DNA of 7,771 bases from CAZOKO01 sp964580455. Its GTDB lineage: Bacteria; Desulfobacterota; WTBG01. The DNA is taken from assembly GCA_964580455.1 (NCBI GenBank), contig CAZOKO010000111.1:1-7771 (forward strand), read 5' to 3'. Positions 1 to 7,251 of the stretch are shown here, one piece after another (position 1 is the first letter of the stretch; every line of letters starts with the position of its first letter). Position numbers and translations under genes: made by a program. Under the pieces are notes generated by a model. It saw nothing but the letters and a program-made list of their open reading frames with translations. It was not told where the DNA came from and ran no database searches.

Positions 1-65
1 TTTTTCTAAATTCAATAAACATTACTTACCCATTTAAAACTTTAAAGAGCCTTAATTAATACCAA

Positions 66-638
66 ATGAATTATTTATTTACAGGTGTTTTTATAACTTT
101 TTTAGTGATCATGTCGTTTCAACGCGTTTGGGAAGTTTTCTTTAAAATTAAAAAAGAGCCAGGGGAAATTATTAATAAATGGACTTTGAAGGTTTTAGCA
201 ACGATTCATATTATAATTATTACTGCAACCTTCGCAGAGTATTTTCTAGTTAAAAAGCACATTAATCTCAATATGTCTATTATAGGTTTTATTCTATACG
301 TAGTTGCTTTAATTGGCAGAAACTGGTCAATAAATACATTGGGGAGATATCATAGTCCTTATGTAGAGATAATGGATAAGCATTTACTCATTAGGAAAGG
401 TCCTTATAAATATTTACGCCATCCTTATTATTTAAGTGTAATATTTGAGTTTATAGGTTTCCCACTTGTTCCCAATTCATATTACGCACTTTGCATATCT
501 TTGTTCTTATATATACCGGCATTATTTATCTTAAGAGTATATCCCGAAGAAAAGGCAATGATGGAAGAATTTGGTGAAGAATATCTACTTTATAAGAAAG
601 AAGTAGGTGGATTTTTACCTTTGAAGAGGAATTTGTGA
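66..638 (+). CDS. Isoprenylcysteine carboxyl methyltransferase-like membrane methyltransferase
   Basis: A 190-residue integral membrane protein of the ICMT/phospholipid-methyltransferase-like superfamily, which moves a methyl group from S-adenosylmethionine to a lipophilic or small substrate at the membrane. Hydrophobic segments lie near residues 3-19, 41-61, 70-87 and 122-156. The family signature is clear: KGPYKYLRHPYY (111-122), with the RHP motif at 118-120, then an acidic pair EE at 161-162 and the tail pattern FGEEYLLYKKEVG (169-181); in this superfamily these regions form the SAM pocket. Length is typical for bacterial members. Bacteria generally lack prenyl-cysteine proteins, so the real substrate is unknown; related proteins methylate polyketide products or thiols. 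The ATG at 66 has no good Shine-Dalgarno; an in-frame ATG at 111 is possible but would remove the first membrane segment. The epimerase gene follows about 75 bases later in the same direction and may share a transcript. Family confidence is high, substrate confidence nil. Confidence 0.88.
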   Translation: MNYLFTGVFITFLVIMSFQRVWEVFFKIKKEPGEIINKWTLKVLATIHIIIITATFAEYFLVKKHINLNMSIIGFILYVVALIGRNWSINTLGRYHSPYVEIMDKHLLIRKGPYKYLRHPYYLSVIFEFIGFPLVPNSYYALCISLFLYIPALFILRVYPEEKAMMEEFGEEYLLYKKEVGGFLPLKRNL

Positions 639-661
639 GAATGATTTCTTTTTTACATGGT

Positions 662-691
662 CTAATTTCTTAGCATTTCAGTTGAAATTAG
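662..691. repeat. Inverted repeat between methyltransferase and epimerase genes
   Basis: CTAATTTC (662-669) and GAAATTAG (684-691) form a perfect 8-base inverted repeat with a 14-base loop. A competing nested palindrome, ATTTCA-GT-TGAAAT (675-688), shares the right arm. It lies just upstream of the epimerase start. It could be an operator or a weak mRNA hairpin. It is AT-rich and has no T-run after it, so it is not a convincing terminator. In DNA this AT-rich, chance occurrence cannot be excluded. Confidence 0.35.
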
Positions 692-700
692 TAAATGGTA

Positions 701-705
701 AAGGA
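701..705 (+). promoter_or_regulatory. Shine-Dalgarno that selects the epimerase start
   Basis: AAGGA at 701-705 sits 8 bases before the ATG at 714. The earlier in-frame ATG at 705 overlaps this element and has no purine-rich site at a suitable distance upstream. This favours ATG 714 as the true start. Confidence 0.6.
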
Positions 706-713
706 TGGGATTG

Positions 714-1712
714 ATGAAGAGTTTGGTTACTGGTGCCACAGGGTTTATTGGCACACATTTAGTTAAAGCCCTTGTTGAGAAAGGAAGGAATGTCAGGTGC
801 TTGGTAAGAAAAGCTAGTAATACAAAAAAGATAGAGATTTTTAATGTTGAACTTTTTTATGGTGATTTACTGGATGAACAGTCACTCGAAGAAGCTGTCA
901 AAGGAATTGACATAGTATACCATCTGGCGGGTGAAGTCTTTGCTTCTCAAAAGGAACATTATTATCAAGTCAATCTTGGTGGGCTCAATAATTTACTAAC
1001 TGCATGTTTAAAAAATTCTGTGAGAAAAATTATCCATTTTAGCAGCAATTCTTCTGTTGGACCAAATCCATATAGAAAGATTCCTGTAAATGAAGATACC
1101 CCCTGTCGACCGATCTTTCCGTATAGCAGGAGTAAGTTAGAAGGAGAACATGCCATCAAGCACTTTTCTAAAGAACATGGTTTGACAACTGTTATTATAA
1201 GACCTCCAGTAGTTTATGGCCCTGGTGTTTCGAGATCATCACGGGTTTTTACGTTTTTAAACTTGATAAACAAGGGTCTTTTTAGAATTGTAGGTGATGG
1301 AGAAAATCTTATAAGCCTTTGTTATATCGACAATCTTATCCACGGAGTTTTACTGGCAGAAGCAGAGAAAAAAGCTGAAGGGGAAACTTACTTTATCGCA
1401 GATAAAAGACCATACAGCATAAATGAAATTGCTGAGACAATTGCCAAAGAGGTAGGAAAGACGCTACCCAAAAATCACTTGCCTGCCTGGGTTGCAGAAA
1501 TTTTGTCCATAGGCTTAATGGTTCCTTCGAAAATGCTTGGTTTTACTTCGCCTCTTTCAAGGGAAACAATTAAGCACTTAAAATACAGTTGGTTCGTTGA
1601 CATGTCAAAAGCCCAAAAAGATTTGGGGTACAAACCAATTGTTAATTTTAACGACGGAATTCGAGTAACTGTTAACTGGTTTAAAAACGATTACTTACCT
1701 GGAGTTCAATGA
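714..1712 (+). CDS. NAD(P)-dependent epimerase/dehydratase (extended SDR)
   Basis: A soluble cytoplasmic oxidoreductase of 332 residues in the extended short-chain dehydrogenase family (NAD-dependent epimerase/dehydratase or 3-beta-HSD-like). The N-terminal Rossmann motif TGATGFIG is at residues 6-13, followed by the GDLLD acidic segment near 50-54 and HLAGEV at 70-75. The catalytic YxxxK is YSRSK (Tyr137, Lys141), with an upstream Ser cluster FSSNSS (109-114) that supplies the catalytic hydroxyl. RPPVVYGPG (163-171) is the usual motif leading into the substrate domain. The family acts on nucleotide sugars, sterol-like or flavonol-like ketones; residues here do not decide which. I start it at 714 because of the Shine-Dalgarno at 701-705 and because the protein then begins MKSLVTGATG, as is usual in the family; an ATG at 705 adds three residues. 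The membrane methyltransferase upstream could point to modification of a lipid or polyketide-like product, but that is only inference. Confidence 0.9.
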   Translation: MKSLVTGATGFIGTHLVKALVEKGRNVRCLVRKASNTKKIEIFNVELFYGDLLDEQSLEEAVKGIDIVYHLAGEVFASQKEHYYQVNLGGLNNLLTACLKNSVRKIIHFSSNSSVGPNPYRKIPVNEDTPCRPIFPYSRSKLEGEHAIKHFSKEHGLTTVIIRPPVVYGPGVSRSSRVFTFLNLINKGLFRIVGDGENLISLCYIDNLIHGVLLAEAEKKAEGETYFIADKRPYSINEIAETIAKEVGKTLPKNHLPAWVAEILSIGLMVPSKMLGFTSPLSRETIKHLKYSWFVDMSKAQKDLGYKPIVNFNDGIRVTVNWFKNDYLPGVQ

Positions 1713-1726
1713 AATAAATTGATGAA

Positions 1727-1753
1727 TTTGTTTTACGGTTTGAGTCTTATAAT
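1727..1753 (+). promoter_or_regulatory. Candidate sigma-70-type promoter of the signalling operon
   Basis: A perfect TATAAT hexamer lies at 1748-1753, about 30 bases before the kinase start codon at 1784. That would give a leader of roughly 24 bases containing the AAGGA ribosome-binding site at 1772-1776. The -35 region is poor: the best match is TTTGTT (1727-1732) at a short 15-base spacing, so activity may be weak or depend on an activator. In DNA this AT-rich, a single hexamer is only moderate evidence. Confidence 0.45.
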
Positions 1754-1783
1754 AGACTGCTTGATAACTACAAGGAAAATTAA

Positions 1784-3940
1784 ATGTTAGAAGCATATGT
1801 CATTTCAAGTTTGATTATTGCTTTCTCTAGTCTATTTGTCGGCATATTTGCTTATCTGAAAGATAGAAAAAGTGTTGTCAATTTCATGTATTTTCTTGCA
1901 AGCGTTAGTATAGCTGTTTGGAGCTTTGGTTTTATGATGATCATTAGTGCTCCTAACAAAACAATGGCTATTTTTGGGGCCAGAATTTGTAATATTGGCG
2001 CAATTTTAATTCCTGTACTTTTTCTACATTTTATTTTTGTCTTGCTAAAATTGGCTAAGCTGAAGAGGAGAATCCTTTATTTGGCTTATACAGTTAATTT
2101 TTTCATGCATATCCTAAACTTTACAAAACTGTACATTAAAGATGTAGTAGAGCCAAAATTGCTTTTCAAATACTTTATTACCCCAGGAGTTTTATATCCT
2201 CTTTATGTTTTGATGTTTTTCTCATATATAGGTTATGCTTATTATGAACTATTGAAAGGATATATGCGATCTACTGGGATAGAAAGAAATCAGATCAAAT
2301 ATGTTTTAGTTGCATCTACTATTGGATTCGGTGGGTCCGTTACAATATTCTTGCCAGTTTTTAATATTAATGTATATCCTTTTGGATATCTTTTTGTCTT
2401 CTTGTATTCAGTGGTTATTGCCTATGCCATCGTCAAACACCGCCTCTTGGATATCAATGTTGTTTTCAAAAAAGGAGTAACCTATGCTTATGCTTCTTTT
2501 TTGCTTTTGATTCCTCTCTTTCTTTTAGTTGCTTATAGTCAGAAGGTTACTTTTGAAGCAGTCAGTTATCCTTTTTCCGTTTCTATGTTGTGTGTTATTA
2601 TGCTTGCTGCCTACTTTTTCCCAAAAGTCAAGGTAAAGGCTGAGAAGACAGTTGAGCAATTTATATTTAAGAATAAATACGATTACAAAAAGACCATCAG
2701 CGATTTGAGCAAAGCAATGGTTTCTATCTTGAATACTGATGACCTTTGCAAAAAAATCATCACCACCATTACCGAAGCCATGATGGTTAAAAAGGCGTCT
2801 ATTTATATCCTTAATGAGAAAAAAGGCTTTTATGAGTTGTATGAATCTATAGGTTTCACCGGGGAGGAGACAATAGTCAGTTATCATAAAGAAGATCCTA
2901 TTCTTGTATGGATTGATAATCATAACGAAATCTTTATAAGAGAAGAGTTGGAAAAATATACTACTGACAACGAAGCCCTGACAATAGCAGAGAGAATGAA
3001 GCAGATGGAAGCTGAAATATGTGTCCCACTGATTACTAAACAGAAGTTGATGGGTATTCTCAATCTGGGTATGAAGGGTAGTGGGGATATGTACACCCAT
3101 GAAGATCTGGAACTGCTTACCACCTTGTCCAACCAGGCAACCGTCGCTATTGAAAACGCAAATTTATATGAAGATCTCTCTAAAGCAAAAGTACAGATGC
3201 AGAGGGCAGATCGGCTTGCTTCTCTGGGAACTCTCACTGCAGGACTGGCACATGAGATTAGAAATCCTCTGGTAGCAATTAAGACCTTTACTCAACTGTT
3301 ACCGGACAGGTTTGATGATGAGGAATTCCGCAGTCACTTTTTGAATGTTACTGCCGGGGAGGTTGATCGTATCTCATCGTTAGTAAGTGAACTGCTGGAT
3401 TTTTCCCGGCCATCTCAACCCAAATTGAACAAGGAAGACCTCAATCAGGTTGTGGAAAAGATGTTGCTTCTGGTTGATACTGAATCACACAAAAAGAATT
3501 TACAAATTACCAGAGAATTTCATGAGTTTTTGCCTCCGGTAGTGCTGGACAAAGAACAGATTAAACAGGTATTCCTCAATATTTTACTAAATGCTGTAGC
3601 TGCCACTCCAGAAAATGGTACTATTACTGTGGGAACTAAACTCATAAAGAGAACTGGATCTCAGAACTATGTCCAGGTCGTAATCCGGGATACTGGAAAA
3701 GGTATCCCTGAAGAAACCCTGGACAAAATATTCACCCCATTCTATACTACTAAACATGAGGGAAGTGGACTGGGGCTGGCTATTTCCCATCAAATTGTTC
3801 AGGAACACCGTGGAAGTATCGAGGTTGAAAGTGAAGAAAGTAAAGGAACTACCTTCTATGTAAACTTACCTATAAGTCCCCTACACATACACGAAGGAGA
3901 ACAACGGAGACAAGAAAATGAAAAAAATGTTAGTCATTGA
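1784..3940 (+). CDS. Multi-pass membrane sensor histidine kinase with 7TM-type sensor and GAF domain
   Basis: A 718-residue sensor kinase at the cytoplasmic membrane. Residues 1-280 contain about eight hydrophobic segments (near 7-24, 35-54, 70-90, 98-116, 133-155, 173-191, 198-217, 233-280), resembling the histidine-kinase N-terminal 7TM region and leaving little extracytoplasmic domain. Residues about 305-460 look like a GAF domain (ICVPLITKQKLMGILNLG at 412-429 is typical). The kinase core is complete: H box LAHEIRNPL with phosphoacceptor His490, N box FLNILLNA (597-604), G1 DTGKG (636-640), F box FTPFYTT (650-656) and G2 GSGLGL (660-665). It should autophosphorylate and pass phosphate to the downstream activator. 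The start is supported by AAGGA at 1772-1776, 7 bases ahead. Its 3' end overlaps the next gene by 23 bases, so translation is probably coupled. The signal is unknown. The overall plan recalls kinases paired with NtrC-type regulators, including PrsK-type proteins, but I do not assign a name. Confidence 0.93.
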   Translation: MLEAYVISSLIIAFSSLFVGIFAYLKDRKSVVNFMYFLASVSIAVWSFGFMMIISAPNKTMAIFGARICNIGAILIPVLFLHFIFVLLKLAKLKRRILYLAYTVNFFMHILNFTKLYIKDVVEPKLLFKYFITPGVLYPLYVLMFFSYIGYAYYELLKGYMRSTGIERNQIKYVLVASTIGFGGSVTIFLPVFNINVYPFGYLFVFLYSVVIAYAIVKHRLLDINVVFKKGVTYAYASFLLLIPLFLLVAYSQKVTFEAVSYPFSVSMLCVIMLAAYFFPKVKVKAEKTVEQFIFKNKYDYKKTISDLSKAMVSILNTDDLCKKIITTITEAMMVKKASIYILNEKKGFYELYESIGFTGEETIVSYHKEDPILVWIDNHNEIFIREELEKYTTDNEALTIAERMKQMEAEICVPLITKQKLMGILNLGMKGSGDMYTHEDLELLTTLSNQATVAIENANLYEDLSKAKVQMQRADRLASLGTLTAGLAHEIRNPLVAIKTFTQLLPDRFDDEEFRSHFLNVTAGEVDRISSLVSELLDFSRPSQPKLNKEDLNQVVEKMLLLVDTESHKKNLQITREFHEFLPPVVLDKEQIKQVFLNILLNAVAATPENGTITVGTKLIKRTGSQNYVQVVIRDTGKGIPEETLDKIFTPFYTTKHEGSGLGLAISHQIVQEHRGSIEVESEESKGTTFYVNLPISPLHIHEGEQRRQENEKNVSH

Positions 3941-5843
3941 TAATTCCCTGAGTGTGAGGGAATCACTGCGTATCATTTTCCAGGATACTTTCCATGTGGA
4001 AACAACGGATCCCTGGCAGGATGTGCTCTCACTATTGAGTTCTGAGAAGTTTGATCTTGTCATCATGGGACTTGGTGGCAGGGTAAGTCAGGAGATTGAC
4101 TTATTAAGAGACATTGCATCACTTTCTCCCAGTCTTCCCTTAATCGTTTTGGTAGAACAGGAGCAGAGAGAGAACCTCGAAGGATTTTCATCTCCCTATA
4201 TCGATGATTTGTTAATAAAACCCTTCAATGTTTTTGAATTGAGGGAAAAGGTTAAAAAATTGCAAAAGCAGGCTTCTCTTTCTCCCCACTCCCGATCGCC
4301 CCTTAAGATGAGACATATCTTTCAACAGCAAAAGATTTATTTCCCCACATCAGTCAGGCATAAGCTCTCAGAGGTTACCATTAAAACTAAAAATGTTGCA
4401 CCGGTCCCTGTTTTGCTTCAGGGTGAGAGAGGAACGGGGAGGGAAATTGCTGCAAAATGGCTGCACTTCAGATGCCCAAACCTTAATAGACCTTTCCTCA
4501 AGCTTATTGCATCTGCTTTGATGGAGGAAATCTTTATACAATCTTTTTTAAGTAAGGATAGGGGATTATTTCGACCCAGGAATCTGGGCACCTTTTATTT
4601 GGAAGGGATAGGGGGTTTGAGGCCAGAAGTTCAGGAAAGGTTGATGGAGATACTGGAGGAAGGATCAATAGTTACCCCGGAGGGCAGGGAAGTTGCTATG
4701 AATTTCAGAATAGTTACTTCCTCCTCAAAAGACTTAAGGGAGCTGGTTTATAAAAAAGTATTAAAGGAAGAACTCTTCTACAAGTTGAATGTCATTAACA
4801 TTTATTTTCCTCCTTTAAGGGAAAGAAGGGAGGAGATTCCAGAAATAGCCCGGCAGATTCTGGAAACTTCAGTGCAAAGGTTTGCCCTGAAAGTGAAAGG
4901 GTTTACACCTGATGCCCTGGAGATGCTTCAGAATTACTACTGGCCGGGTAATGTGAGAGAACTGGAAAGCGTGCTTGTACGAAGTCTCATTTTCTCGTCT
5001 AAAGAGATGCTCTCTCAAGAGGACCTTCGATTTGGTATCGAAGAGAGGGCTGATATTCAGGTGCTTGAAGAGGAGGTGACTGCTGGAAGAAAGCCGGTTG
5101 TGGAAGTAGTCAAACCTGAGCGGCATCTGAAAATTGAAAAGGGACCCTCTTTTGCGGAAGAAGGGGAATCTGCTTTTAAGGAACTGGTGACCGAACTTGC
5201 TCACGAGATAAAGAACCCCCTGGTTGCCATTAAAACTTTCACCCAGCTTCTGCCTGAAAGATTCGATGACAAAGAGTTTCGTGAGCAGTTCTATAAAACT
5301 ACAGGTGAGAGTGTGGATCGCATAGACCAGCTTATGGAGAAGATCCTTAGTTCTGCCCGGTTCTCCCGTCCAAAACTGACGCAGGTAAACCTCCATGATC
5401 TTTTGGAGAAATCACTTATAAATAATACAGACGCCTTTAATGAGAAACATGTTATTTTCAAGAAAGAGCTGAAAGGGAGCCTGCCACTTATCTTAACTGA
5501 TGAAGAGCAATTGCAATATGTTTTCAATAATATTTTATCTGCTATTCACTATCTTGTTCCTGAGGGAAGTGAAGTTTCCTTTTCTACTAAAACGGTAAGC
5601 TTAGACCCTGGAGAAAAAGGCAGGTTCCCATTAGAGCAATTACCAAACGGTTCTGTAGCAGAAGTGAGCATCTCTTATCCTGGGGATCATGACAGGAAAA
5701 AAGCCAGTGGCCATTATAGTATTGAATTATTTTTAGCTCAGCAGATTATTGAGCGGAATTTAGGCTTAATGAGAGTTGCTTCTTCCTCAGAGAAGACTTC
5801 TGTTACAATCAAACTGCCTGTTGCAACTGGAGGGAAAAGTTAG
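3918..5843 (+). CDS. Degenerate receiver / NtrC-like AAA+ / histidine-kinase fusion (probable pseudoenzyme adaptor)
   Basis: A 641-residue soluble protein with three signalling domains, each missing catalytic parts. (1) A receiver at 1-117: Asp8 and Lys101 remain, but the phosphorylatable aspartate is Gly51 (LVIMG instead of LLLD). (2) An NtrC-like AAA+ domain at about 140-365: Walker A is GERGTGRE (169-176, Lys to Arg), Walker B is FYLEGIGGL (Asp-Glu to Glu-Gly at 229-230), the GAFTGA loop is absent, and LKEELFYKL (282-290) has Lys at both arginine-finger positions; PPLRERREEIP (298-308) and WPGNVRELE (342-350) remain. (3) A kinase core at about 420-635: intact H box LAHEIKNPL with His429, but the N-box Asn is replaced (Ala542) and the G1, F and G2 boxes are absent. 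There is no helix-turn-helix. The reading frame is open throughout, with GGAGA at 3906-3910 placed 7 bases before the ATG, and it sits between its apparent kinase and regulator paralogues. It probably binds or modulates them; the exact role is unknown. Confidence 0.9.
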   Translation: MKKMLVIDNSLSVRESLRIIFQDTFHVETTDPWQDVLSLLSSEKFDLVIMGLGGRVSQEIDLLRDIASLSPSLPLIVLVEQEQRENLEGFSSPYIDDLLIKPFNVFELREKVKKLQKQASLSPHSRSPLKMRHIFQQQKIYFPTSVRHKLSEVTIKTKNVAPVPVLLQGERGTGREIAAKWLHFRCPNLNRPFLKLIASALMEEIFIQSFLSKDRGLFRPRNLGTFYLEGIGGLRPEVQERLMEILEEGSIVTPEGREVAMNFRIVTSSSKDLRELVYKKVLKEELFYKLNVINIYFPPLRERREEIPEIARQILETSVQRFALKVKGFTPDALEMLQNYYWPGNVRELESVLVRSLIFSSKEMLSQEDLRFGIEERADIQVLEEEVTAGRKPVVEVVKPERHLKIEKGPSFAEEGESAFKELVTELAHEIKNPLVAIKTFTQLLPERFDDKEFREQFYKTTGESVDRIDQLMEKILSSARFSRPKLTQVNLHDLLEKSLINNTDAFNEKHVIFKKELKGSLPLILTDEEQLQYVFNNILSAIHYLVPEGSEVSFSTKTVSLDPGEKGRFPLEQLPNGSVAEVSISYPGDHDRKKASGHYSIELFLAQQIIERNLGLMRVASSSEKTSVTIKLPVATGGKS

Positions 5844-5855
5844 AAATTGGACTTG

Positions 5856-7226
5856 ATGCAAAAAGTATTAATCGTTGATGATGAAGTAGGAATCAGAGAA
5901 TCTTTAAGGATGATACTAAAAGACGATTACGATATTATTTCGGCTTGTAGTGGAAAAGAAGCACTTCAGGTCTTATGCAAGAATTCACTATCAGTCGTCC
6001 TCTTAGATGTGATGATGCCTGGGGAAGATGGTTTGAAGGTTCTGGAGGAAATCAAACAGATGGCGAGTGTTCCCGTTATCATGATTACTGCTTTAAACAG
6101 TGTAAAGTCTGCTGTCAAGGCTATGAAAGCAGGAGCTTTTGACTACATTACCAAACCATTTAATGTAGATGAAATCAGAGTTGTTATAAATAAGGCCGTA
6201 TCGACTCATGACCTTATTCAGGATGTTCATTACCTGAAATCAGAGATTGATAAAGGTTGTGATTTCAGCAATATTATTGGTAAAAGCAAATCCATGAGGA
6301 AAATTTTTAACCTTATTAAACAGACTGCTGATAAAAAAGCAACCGTTCTCATCTCTGGTGAAAGTGGAACAGGAAAAGAACTGGTAGCCAAAGCTGTCCA
6401 TCACAATGGTACCAGAAGGGATAAGCCTTTTATTACTATTAACTGTGCAGCCATACCTGATACCCTGCTTGAAAGTGAACTTTTTGGATATGAGAAGGGA
6501 TCATTTACCAATGCCTGGGAAAAGAAAGTGGGGAGATTTGAACTCGCTGATAAGGGAACTCTCTTTTTAGATGAGATTGCAGAGCTGTCTTTAAATACCC
6601 AGGCAAAAATATTAAGATTCCTGCAGGAGAGGGAATTTACCCGTATAGGGGGATCTAAAACGATAAAGGTTGATACCCGATTAATCAGTGCAACCAACAA
6701 AAACCTGGAGAGGGCTTTAGCGGAAGATAAACTACGAGAAGATTTCTATTATCGGATTAACATCATTCCCATTGTCATTCCTCCTCTGAGAGAGAGAAAA
6801 GAAGATATCCCTCTCCTGGCAAACCATTTTATTGATAAGGTAAATGAAAGAGAAGGAAAGCCTGTCAGGGGAATTACCAGAGAAGCACTGGAAATGATGA
6901 TTGGTTACAACTGGCCTGGTAATGTAAGGGAACTGGAAAACGTAATCGAACGGGCTGTGACCCTGGCTGATCAAGATGTAATCTCTACAGAACTTCTCCC
7001 CTCCCACATTCGAAATGCTGGCAGGGATAGTGTAATGAAAAATCAGATCATAAATGGCGATATTACTTTTCCAGAAGCAGGAGAGAAATTTGAAAAATCG
7101 ATTATCCTTGATGCACTGAAGAAAACAGATTACGTGCAGACTAAGACCGCTACAATGCTGGGTATTAGCAGAAGGATTCTAAAATATAAAATGGACAAAT
7201 TTGGTATCGTACCGAAATCGAATTGA
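5856..7226 (+). CDS. Sigma-54-dependent NtrC/AtoC-family response regulator
   Basis: A complete 456-residue enhancer-binding activator. The receiver (1-115) has the acidic pair Asp8-Asp9, phosphoacceptor Asp51 in VVLLDVMMPG, Thr78 and Lys100. The AAA+ domain (about 138-370) has Walker A GESGTGKE (168-175), a sigma-54 contact loop GSFTNA (215-220) in place of the usual GAFTGA, Walker B LFLDEI (236-241), arginine fingers in LREDFYYRI (293-301) and WPGNVREL (353-360). The C-terminus is a Fis-type helix-turn-helix (about 414-452; ATMLGISRRILKYKM). It should bind upstream enhancer sites and use ATP to open sigma-54 holoenzyme promoters after phosphorylation by the kinase at 1784-3940. I chose ATG 5856 because the protein then starts MQKVLIVDDE as in the family; in-frame TTG codons at 5847 and 5853 are alternatives. 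The only clear Shine-Dalgarno, GGAGGG (5829-5834), is 12 bases from TTG 5847 and 21 from the ATG, so the start is uncertain. It begins about 12 bases after the preceding stop. Confidence 0.95.
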   Translation: MQKVLIVDDEVGIRESLRMILKDDYDIISACSGKEALQVLCKNSLSVVLLDVMMPGEDGLKVLEEIKQMASVPVIMITALNSVKSAVKAMKAGAFDYITKPFNVDEIRVVINKAVSTHDLIQDVHYLKSEIDKGCDFSNIIGKSKSMRKIFNLIKQTADKKATVLISGESGTGKELVAKAVHHNGTRRDKPFITINCAAIPDTLLESELFGYEKGSFTNAWEKKVGRFELADKGTLFLDEIAELSLNTQAKILRFLQEREFTRIGGSKTIKVDTRLISATNKNLERALAEDKLREDFYYRINIIPIVIPPLRERKEDIPLLANHFIDKVNEREGKPVRGITREALEMMIGYNWPGNVRELENVIERAVTLADQDVISTELLPSHIRNAGRDSVMKNQIINGDITFPEAGEKFEKSIILDALKKTDYVQTKTATMLGISRRILKYKMDKFGIVPKSN

Positions 7227-7251
7227 TTAATAGACTTAAACCGCTACCTTT

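Noticed and set aside
1713..1783. Sigma-54 promoter (TGGCAC-N5-TTGC) ahead of the signalling operon or elsewhere in the window
   Set aside because: No gap has GG and GC at the required spacing with a fair consensus; TGGCAC strings at 750 and 3247 are within genes and lack the TTGC half. Targets of the activator are probably elsewhere.
2525..3100. Open frame of 191 codons on the minus strand inside the kinase gene
   Set aside because: It lies wholly antisense to a clear kinase with GAF domain, and its translation shows no recognisable domain or plausible ribosome-binding context.
4869..5396. Open frame of 175 codons on the minus strand inside the fusion gene
   Set aside because: It is antisense to the AAA+ and histidine domains, and its His/Phe-rich translation has no recognisable motif.
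3918..5843. The middle gene as a sequencing or assembly artefact joining two genes
   Set aside because: Degeneracy is spread over all three domains in one uninterrupted frame, with codon use like its neighbours; an artefact would not replace individual catalytic residues or delete specific loops.
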